In this document: piece by piece, positions 24,633-29,934 of the stretch
Layout of the letters: the number at the start of each line of letters is the position of its first letter
How positions within the stretch are numbered: the stretch's first letter is position 1
Source: Phenylobacterium aquaticum
Lineage (GTDB): Bacteria; Pseudomonadota; Alphaproteobacteria; Caulobacterales; Caulobacteraceae
Direction: 5' to 3'
DNA: 29,934 nucleotides
Assembly (NCBI RefSeq): GCF_947378715.1
Contig: NZ_CANCLE010000032.1
Span: 1 to 29,934, forward strand
Notes under the pieces: model-generated
Told to the model about the DNA's origin: nothing
The model's input: the letters and a program-made list of their open reading frames with translations, nothing else
Database searches by the model: none
Made by a program: the position numbers and the translations under genes

Positions 24633-26801
24633 TCACCAGCGCAGCGGTTCCCACAGGTCGTGGAGCAGCAGGATCGAGAGGCTGAGATAGATCAGCACGG
24701 TCACGGTGAAGCCGGTCTTGCGCAGCTGGGTCCAGCTGTCGACCCGCCGGCCGCCGCGCCAGATATAGGGCACGGCGAGCGCGGTGCCGCCGGTCAGCAG
24801 GGCCGAGACGATGGCGCAGCCCTCGGCGATGACCAGCGAGGCGCCCGGCCAGTTGTACATCACCGCGGCCGTGTCGCCGGTCTCCGACAGCCACATGCCG
24901 AACAGGGCGAAGGCGGTCAGCCACAGGGCGGCCTGGAGATTCTGCACCAGGCCCGCCAGGTTCTGGATCGAGGTCTCGCGGAATTCGCGACGGTTGCGCA
25001 GGAAGATGCCGGCCAGGGTCGCAGCCGCGCACAGCGCCGTCAGGGCGGCCAGGACGACCAGGACGCTGGCCTGGGACCACAGGTTGGCGCGTTGATAGGT
25101 CTGGTCGCCAAGCGCGCCCAGGAAGGCGTCGGCCCGCCGCCCGTCGCCCAGGAAGGCGAGATGCTCGTCGCCGGTGGCGGAGATGAAACGGCCGGCCGCC
25201 GGATCGCCGACCGGAACCCAGGCGCGCGGGCCCTCGGCGCCGATCGTCAACAGCCGACCCTCCGGCGTGACCTCGACCTTCACGCCCGCCTGCAGCAGGT
25301 CGATCAGGCCCTCCAGCCCGCCGAACTTGCGGCGCGAGCTGACATAGTGGCCCTCGAAGCGCTTGGCCTGGGCCAGCAGGGCGGGGTCGCCGGGCCGGGG
25401 GAAGATCTGCGGCGGCATATAGAACTGGCGCACCAGCCGGTCCGGATAGCGGCGGATCAGCTCGGCTCCGGTCTCGGTGTTGGTCGAGATGAACACCCCG
25501 AGCTTGAGGTCGGGGGACACCACCATGCGCGAGACGAAGCTGAGGGTCGCCCCGTCATGGCCAAAGCCCATGTGCCCGCCGGGCAGGGCGTACTGGATGA
25601 AGCCATGGGCCCAGCCATTGATCCCGGCCGGGGTCTGGCGGATCGGGGTGCGGAAGGCCTCGGCCGCGCGGGGGCCATAGATCGTGGCGCCGTCCAGATG
25701 GCCTTCATTCAGCAACATCGACATGTAGCGGGCCATGTCGCCGGCCGTCGATGAGGCCGAGCCCGAGGGGGCGACGTGGCCGAGATATTCGTAGGGCCGG
25801 CTCTTGAAGCCCGAGGCCGTCCAGCGGAAGCCCTGGGACAGGTCGCGGGTCAGGGCCTGCGGCATGGGGCCGGGCAGCCCCGCCACCCGGGGACGGGCCT
25901 CGCGCAGGGTGGTGTGGTTCAGCGCCAGGGGCGAGAGGATCTCATCCTCGATCAGCCGTTCATACGGCCGGCCGGTGACATAGCTCACCGCCTCGCCGGC
26001 CAGGGCCGCGCCATAGTTGGAATAGCTGGAGATCGCGCCCGGGCTCTCCATCCGCCGGGGCCACTCCTGACGCAGATATTCGCTCAGGGCGCGCTCGCGC
26101 GCCGGGTTCTTCTCGATCAGCTGGCCGAGCGCCCGGTCCTCGAACCCACCGGAATGGTCCATCAGATTGATCACCCGCACGGGGGCGCGGAACCCCTGGT
26201 CGCGGATCTGCAGGGTCTCGGGCAGGTAGAGATTGACCGGCCCGTCGATGCGCATGCGGCCGGCCTCGACCTCCTTCATCAGGGCGATCCAGGTGAAGGT
26301 CTTCGAGATCGAGCCGATACGGAACAGGGTGGTGTCGGGATCGACCCGGCGCAGCGGCGACAGGCTGGCCGCGCCATAGCCCTTTTTCAGCACCACCTGG
26401 CCGTTCTGCACCACGGCGACCGTGACGCCGGCGATATGCTCGCGGTCCATGGCGTCACGGATCAGCCCGTCGGTAAAGGCCTCCAGCTCGGCCTGGGGCA
26501 GGGGCTCGACCGTCGCCAGGCGGGCGCCGGCGGCGGTGGCCGGCAGGGCGGGGGCGGTGATCAGGGCGGCGGGCGCATTCTCCGCCGTCGGGATCCTGGT
26601 GGTCGCCGCCTTGGCGGTCGCGGTCCTGGGACCCGGATGGGCCAGACGCGACCGCGTCGCGCGGTGCCGCAGAGCCGTGTAGGGGATCGGCCCCTGGGGA
26701 CCCGCCGCCACGGTCGCCGCAGCGTCCTGGGCCCGCGTCGCCGCGGGGATCAGGAGGAGCGCGGCGAGGGCGGCGAGGGCGGTCTTGGCGGAAAGGCGCA
26801 T
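24633..26801 (-). CDS. beta-lactamase-like serine hydrolase with C-terminal membrane domain
   Basis: The 722-aa product starts with a signal peptide (MRLSAKTALAALAALLLIPAATRA), then about 75 residues of Ala/Thr/Pro-rich linker. The class C beta-lactamase/DD-peptidase-like domain (about 100-450) keeps Ser164 and Lys167 in GSISKTF, Tyr260 and Asn262 in SSYSNYG, and HDG at 415-417 as third motif. A further soluble region and four hydrophobic helices (about 580-720) follow. This layout matches family S12 serine hydrolases with membrane tails; such enzymes are esterases, D-amino peptidases or of unknown substrate, and true beta-lactam resistance should not be assumed. It is convergent in spacing with nothing and lies downstream of the C13 gene by about 100 bp. 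Confidence 0.87.
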   Translation of the reverse strand: MRLSAKTALAALAALLLIPAATRAQDAAATVAAGPQGPIPYTALRHRATRSRLAHPGPRTATAKAATTRIPTAENAPAALITAPALPATAAGARLATVEPLPQAELEAFTDGLIRDAMDREHIAGVTVAVVQNGQVVLKKGYGAASLSPLRRVDPDTTLFRIGSISKTFTWIALMKEVEAGRMRIDGPVNLYLPETLQIRDQGFRAPVRVINLMDHSGGFEDRALGQLIEKNPARERALSEYLRQEWPRRMESPGAISSYSNYGAALAGEAVSYVTGRPYERLIEDEILSPLALNHTTLREARPRVAGLPGPMPQALTRDLSQGFRWTASGFKSRPYEYLGHVAPSGSASSTAGDMARYMSMLLNEGHLDGATIYGPRAAEAFRTPIRQTPAGINGWAHGFIQYALPGGHMGFGHDGATLSFVSRMVVSPDLKLGVFISTNTETGAELIRRYPDRLVRQFYMPPQIFPRPGDPALLAQAKRFEGHYVSSRRKFGGLEGLIDLLQAGVKVEVTPEGRLLTIGAEGPRAWVPVGDPAAGRFISATGDEHLAFLGDGRRADAFLGALGDQTYQRANLWSQASVLVVLAALTALCAAATLAGIFLRNRREFRETSIQNLAGLVQNLQAALWLTAFALFGMWLSETGDTAAVMYNWPGASLVIAEGCAIVSALLTGGTALAVPYIWRGGRRVDSWTQLRKTGFTVTVLIYLSLSILLLHDLWEPLRW

Positions 26802-26902
26802 ATTCTGGGGATCGGCTCGAAGTCGATGGGCGACGGGAAGTGGTTGTAGGGCGCCGGGTCATGGCTTCAAAGGGCCTGGGCGTCAAACCTCCCCGCGACC
26901 TT

Positions 26903-27676
26903 TCACCCGCCTTTCGGCGGCGTCGTGGGAAAAGCGTAGAGCGGCAACAGCGGTCGAAGCTGCGGTCCGATGAACAGCTGGGGTTCGGAGGGCGGCTTCA
27001 TGCCCTCCTTGATCTCGCGCGCCGCCACGCAGGTTCGCACCGCTGCGGCCAGGCCGGGGAAGTCGTGGGCCTGGGGCGTGGACTGCAGGAAACAGTCGTC
27101 GAAATAGGGGTAGCGGTCGGCCTCGCCGCAGCCGAACGAGGTGCGGTCGGGCCGCGCGGCGGTCAGCACCATGCGGTTGGGCTGGGCCAGTTCGGGGATG
27201 AACACCCCGGAGAAGCAGGCGGAAATCACCACCACGGTCGGGCGCGCGCCGCAGGTGCGGTCCAGGATCGCCCCCAATATGCCCGGCGGCAGGATCTTCT
27301 GGTCCACCACCACCCCGGTGGGCGCGCCGTGGCTGGAAAAATAGACCAGGCAGCCCTCGGTCCCCTTGGCGGTCAGCTCGACCAGGGCGTTGTAGATGCC
27401 CTCGGGGTCCGACTTGGCCAGGCCGGTGTCCTTGTAGCGCTCCGGGCGGACCGAGAACTGGCGCAGATTGGCCTTCTCGAAGCCGATCCGTTCCAGCTCC
27501 CCGACCACGTCATGGCGGGCGTTGTCGAAGGCTTCGGAGGGGCCGCCGGAATGGGCGTGCCAGTCGCCGGCCACCACCACGGCGGCCCAGTTGGCGAACG
27601 GGCCGGCGGCGAACGCGGGCCCCGTCCAGGCCAGCGTCAGGGCTACGAGCAAGCCCGCCAAGCCCGCCCGGCCCAT
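26903..27676 (-). CDS. secreted caspase-like cysteine peptidase (family C13-like)
   Basis: The 257-aa product begins with a clear signal peptide (MGRAGLAGLLVALTLAWTGPAFAA), so it should act in the periplasm or outside. The caspase/legumain-fold catalytic dyad is visible: His116 after a hydrophobic strand in VYFSSHGAP and Cys154 in VVVISACFSG. The N-terminal strand WAAVVVAGDWHAHSGG with an Asp-rich helix after it also fits. The ATG at 27674-27676 is preferred over an upstream in-frame start because it begins the signal peptide and lies 4 bp after the thioesterase stop. It is third after sspB and the thioesterase. Its substrate is unknown. Confidence 0.82.
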   Translation of the reverse strand: MGRAGLAGLLVALTLAWTGPAFAAGPFANWAAVVVAGDWHAHSGGPSEAFDNARHDVVGELERIGFEKANLRQFSVRPERYKDTGLAKSDPEGIYNALVELTAKGTEGCLVYFSSHGAPTGVVVDQKILPPGILGAILDRTCGARPTVVVISACFSGVFIPELAQPNRMVLTAARPDRTSFGCGEADRYPYFDDCFLQSTPQAHDFPGLAAAVRTCVAAREIKEGMKPPSEPQLFIGPQLRPLLPLYAFPTTPPKGG

Positions 27677-27680
27677 CGCC

Positions 27681-28151
27681 CTACTTCTTGTAGCTTTGGA
27701 ACGGGGTGGGCACCGCCGTCCCCGTGGCCTTGGCCAGCAGCCGGCCGTCGGCGTCATAGAGTTCGCCCTCGGTGAAGGCGATGGTGCGGCCCCACTTGGC
27801 CACCCGGCCGATCCCCTTCAGGGTCCCGGGCATGGCCGGACGGAAGAAGGTGGTCTTCATCTCGGCCGTGGGCGCCACATGGGTCATGCCCGAGGCGACC
27901 ATGCAGGCGACGCTCATGCACTCGTCCAGCATGGCGCAGAGATAGCCGCCCTGGATCTGCTTCATCGGATTGAGCAGCAGCTCGGCCTTGGCCTCGAAGG
28001 CGACCTCGACGGTCTTCTCGGCCTGGTTCACGGCGACGATCCGGAAGCCCAGGGTCTGGGAGCCGGTCGGCTGGTTCTTCGAGCGCAGGAAGCGGGCGAG
28101 GATCGCCTCGTCGGTCAGGGCTTCCGGTTCGGCGGCGGCGACGTCGGTCAC
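27681..28151 (-). CDS. hotdog-fold (PaaI-like) acyl-CoA thioesterase
   Basis: The 156-aa product has the hotdog pattern: NPMKQIQGGYLCAMLDECMSVAC (split by the central helix), then APTAEMKTTFFRPAMPGTLKGIGRV and GRTIAFTEGELYDADGRLLAKATGT. The GG of the helix cap and LDE acid are where PaaI/YdiI enzymes have them, though His before GG is replaced by Gln. The start is taken as GTG at 28149-28151, 7 bp after the sspB stop; the longer open frame upstream overlaps sspB and is Pro/Arg-rich shadow sequence. Likely hydrolyses acyl-CoA esters; substrate unknown. Confidence 0.82.
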   Translation of the reverse strand: MTDVAAAEPEALTDEAILARFLRSKNQPTGSQTLGFRIVAVNQAEKTVEVAFEAKAELLLNPMKQIQGGYLCAMLDECMSVACMVASGMTHVAPTAEMKTTFFRPAMPGTLKGIGRVAKWGRTIAFTEGELYDADGRLLAKATGTAVPTPFQSYKK

Positions 28152-28158
28152 AGGCGTC

Positions 28159-28665
28159 TCACTTCTTGCGGAAATGGTCGAGGGAGACGACGTTCGGCGC
28201 GTCCGGGTCGGCCGGCGCGGCGTCCTCGGCGGGAGCGCCCGCCTGGGCCTGGCTGGCGGCGGCCGCCGCCGCGGCATTGGCCGCTGCGGTCGCCGGGGTC
28301 TCGAACTGCAGCAGGAACTGCACGCTCGGATCATAGAACCGGGTCAGGGCCGCATAGGGCACGCTCAGCCGCTTGGGCTGGCCGCCGAATTTCAGGGTGA
28401 CGGTGAAGAAGGTCTCGCCCGGCGCCAGGTCCCAGTACTGGTGCTGCAGGACGATGGTCATCTCGTCCGGGTACTTGCCCAACAGGTCGGCCGGCCCGGA
28501 CACCCCCGGCGCCTCGGTCTTGAAGGTGATGTAGAAATGGTGCGCGCCCGGCAGGCCTTCCGGCGCCGCAGCCTTCTTCAGCGCAGCCTTGACCACGCCG
28601 CGCAGGGCCTCCTGGGCCATGGCCTCGTAGTGCATCTGGTCTTGGGCCGGCGGGTCCTGAGCCAT
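28159..28665 (-). CDS. sspB: ClpXP adaptor SspB (alpha-type)
   Basis: The 168-aa product resembles SspB of alphaproteobacteria: MHYEAMAQEALRGVVKAALKKAA, then HHFYITFKTEAPGVSGPADLLGKYPDEMTIVLQHQYWDLA-type core, GGQPKRLSVPYAALTRFYDPSV and an Ala-rich flexible linker ending in NVVSLDHFRKK. SspB binds the ssrA tag and its C-terminal tail docks on ClpX, bringing tagged proteins to ClpXP; the terminal VVSLDxFRKK is the likely ClpX-binding tail by position. GGAG precedes the ATG. It lies about 120 bp downstream of ssrA on the same strand, which supports the functional call. Confidence 0.93.
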   Translation of the reverse strand: MAQDPPAQDQMHYEAMAQEALRGVVKAALKKAAAPEGLPGAHHFYITFKTEAPGVSGPADLLGKYPDEMTIVLQHQYWDLAPGETFFTVTLKFGGQPKRLSVPYAALTRFYDPSVQFLLQFETPATAAANAAAAAAASQAQAGAPAEDAAPADPDAPNVVSLDHFRKK

Positions 28666-28784
28666 GTGATCTCCGAGCGCGATGTGCGCAGACAGGGTAG
28701 CGCGTCGCGCACGCCGCGCAAGGCGCGTCCGGCCACACCCCCACGGCTTTTGCAGGGCTGCTCAGATAGCGGAGCTTAGCGATG

Positions 28785-28815
28785 AAGTGGGGGGTTCTGT
28801 CGCCAGGCCCCCCTG
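28785..28815 (-). repeat. pseudoknot-like G/C-tract repeat, copy B
   Basis: On the minus strand, GGGGGG and CCCCCC tracts flank CCTGGCGACAGAA. It is 54 nt from copy A and differs by one C/T and by one base less in each tract. GCGA in the loop can pair with TCGC just downstream, giving an H-type pseudoknot. Confidence 0.8.
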
Positions 28816-28838
28816 AGGGTTGGAGCGGCGTCGAGACC

Positions 28839-28870
28839 AAGTGGGGGGGTTCTGTTGCCAGGCCCCCCCC
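28839..28870 (-). repeat. pseudoknot-like G/C-tract repeat, copy A
   Basis: Minus-strand GGGGGGG and CCCCCCC tracts flank CCTGGCAACAGAA. Both tracts are one base longer than in copy B, so the stem length changes on both sides together. Confidence 0.8.
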
Positions 28871-28928
28871 GGGCCCCGCCTAGAGGAGCTAAACCCCCTA
28901 GGGCTTGATGTCGAAATCAGTCTGACGC

Positions 28929-28970
28929 TTACGCGGCCAGACGAACTTCTTCAGCGAAGTTATCGTTCGC
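28929..28970 (-). other. tmRNA tag reading frame (ANDNFAEEVRLAA)
   Basis: The resume codon is GCG (28970-28968), followed by twelve more codons and TAA at 28931-28929. The stop codon lies in the loop of a helix formed by GTCTG and CAGAC, as in other tmRNAs. The N-terminal ANDNFAEE half matches the part that alpha-type SspB recognises in Caulobacter; the LAA end fits ClpX recognition. Confidence 0.93.
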
Positions 28971-29351
28971 ATTTAGTTTAAAGCCCGAAACGGTGGGCAA
29001 AGCCGAGAGAAAGCAACACCTTTAGACGTCTGTCGATGCTGATCGGCCCCGCACTTTCCGGCGCATAACCCGGAGGAAGATTGGTGGAGCCGCCGGGAAT
29101 CGCACCCGGGTCCAGTCCGCTTATTACGAGCGCGTTTATCTCCATAGTCCGGCGAACCGGACAGCCGACATATAGGCCCATTGGATCGCCGATAGAAGGC
29201 TTGGCGCGAAATTCGGGCCGGGCGCCGTTCGCGAAGCGCGGTCGGACAGGCGCAATTCGCGGATCGCCGCCGATTCCGCGCCGACGGATTTCAGGTTTTG
29301 GCCCGCCCGCCACTAGGTTCAGCCATCGCAATTCACCGCCCTGAGGACGCC

Positions 29352-29934
29352 ATGAACAGCCTGATGTACGCCGCCCGCCCGCTCCTGGAAGACTTCTTCT
29401 CCACCCTGATCTTCCTGGTCCTGATCGCCCTCAAGGTCGATGTCCGCATCGCCACGGCCGCCGCCATCGGCGTCGGCGTGCTGCAGGTCGCCTGGCGCAA
29501 GATGCGCGGCCACCCCATCCCCGGCCTGCAATGGATGGGCCTGGGTCTGGTCCTGGTGTTCGGGACCGCCAGCCTGATCACCCACGACGTCCGCTTCGTG
29601 ATGTTCAAGCCCTCGATCATCTATGTGGTGGTGGGCGGCGCCATGCTGCAGCGGGGCTGGATGCTGCGCTACATGCCCCCCGTCGCCGCCGGCCACGGCC
29701 AGGAGATCATGACGCTGTTCGGCTATGTCTGGGCCGGCCTGATGTTCGTGACCGCCATCCTCAACGCGGTCGTCGCGATCCGCTACACCAGCCACTGGGT
29801 GGCCTTCGCGGCGATCTTCCCGCTCGCCTCCAAGATCGGCCTGTTCGCGATCCAGTATCTGACGGTCCGCGCGGTCGTGAAGCGCAAGATCCTCGCCGCC
29901 CGCGCCGCCGAAAGCCCGATGGCCCAGGCCGCCT
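29352..29934 (+). CDS. yciB: YciB/IspZ family inner-membrane septation protein (3' end outside window)
   Basis: The frame is open for 194 codons to the window end with no stop, so a small part of the C-terminus is missing. The start ATG is at 29352 with GAGG upstream (CTGAGGACGCCATG). The protein is very hydrophobic with five or six membrane segments. MNSLMYAARPLLEDFFSTLIFLV, the QVAWRKMRGHPI loop and THDVRFVMFKPSIIYVVVGGAML match YciB (septation protein A), an inner-membrane protein linked to cell envelope and division. It is divergent from ssrA. Confidence 0.88.
   Translation, partial: MNSLMYAARPLLEDFFSTLIFLVLIALKVDVRIATAAAIGVGVLQVAWRKMRGHPIPGLQWMGLGLVLVFGTASLITHDVRFVMFKPSIIYVVVGGAMLQRGWMLRYMPPVAAGHGQEIMTLFGYVWAGLMFVTAILNAVVAIRYTSHWVAFAAIFPLASKIGLFAIQYLTVRAVVKRKILAARAAESPMAQAA

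Larger units (their letters stand above)
28785..29175 (-). ncRNA. ssrA: two-piece (circularly permuted) tmRNA
   Basis: On the minus strand the acceptor piece comes first. It has a T-arm CCGGG-TGCGATT-CCCGG and ends GGCTCCA with encoded CCA (29082-29084). A 31-nt spacer (29051-29081) follows, then the coding piece starts at 29050 with GGGGCCG, which pairs with CGGCTCC of the acceptor piece, including the G3-U wobble that identifies alanine tRNAs. The coding piece contains an H-type pseudoknot (CGG/CCG with GCCC/GGGC), the tag ORF and a helix around the tag stop codon. A GTCCGG-TTCG-CCGGAC hairpin lies in the acceptor piece (29147-29162). Outer ends are estimates; the 3' end of the coding piece may lie anywhere from about 28785 to 28850. 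This RNA rescues stalled ribosomes with SmpB. Confidence 0.93.

Overview
The window is GC-rich, densely packed alphaproteobacterial chromosome, almost certainly from the Caulobacterales (Caulobacter or Phenylobacterium-like). The evidence is CtrA with its AA C-terminus, a divergent fliI-fliJ pair, a fliF-fliG-fliH(flbE)-fliN-flbD-flhA operon in the Caulobacter order, GANTC (CcrM-type) sites packed around ctrA, a permuted two-piece tmRNA gene and an alpha-type SspB. Nothing looks like a prophage, plasmid or integron. Most genes have clear family assignments; species cannot be fixed from the sequence alone.

Layout. 1-5.9 kb: start of lysC (minus, cut by the window edge), divergent ubiG, an FkbM-family methyltransferase, a medium/long-chain acyl-CoA ligase, an alpha/beta hydrolase and a zinc alcohol dehydrogenase closed by a strong terminator. 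5.9-6.3 kb: a gene-free stretch ending in a second plus-strand terminator, a candidate small RNA. 6.3-10.7 kb (minus): an M23 endopeptidase, then an M28 membrane peptidase whose stop overlaps the start of an ArsC-family reductase. 10.8-14.9 kb: ctrA (minus) with its own terminator, a 554-bp control region with ten GANTC sites, then fliI-fliJ and a translationally coupled GH10 xylanase-like lipoprotein. 14.9-16.2 kb: a short repeat element supplying stop codons on both strands, a PhzF-family protein and a divergent ArsR-type regulator. 16.2-24.3 kb (minus): the fliF-to-flhA operon, followed by a small DUF4282-like membrane protein and a GNAT acetyltransferase. 24.3-28.7 kb (minus): a serine hydrolase with membrane tail, then sspB, a hotdog thioesterase and a secreted caspase-like (C13) protein. 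28.8-29.2 kb (minus): ssrA (tmRNA). The right edge holds yciB/ispZ, cut just short of its end.

How they work together. CtrA is the cell-cycle regulator that in Caulobacter switches on early flagellar genes. Here it sits beside fliI/fliJ and about 11 kb from the MS-ring/switch/export operon, which also encodes FlbD, the sigma-54 activator controlling later flagellar classes. The ssrA and sspB genes form a second unit: the tmRNA tags stalled peptides with ANDNFAEEVRLAA and SspB delivers tagged proteins to ClpXP. The most notable points are the GANTC cluster, the tandem pseudoknot-like repeats in or beside the tmRNA coding piece, the candidate RNA at about 6.06-6.26 kb, and the xylanase coupled to fliJ.
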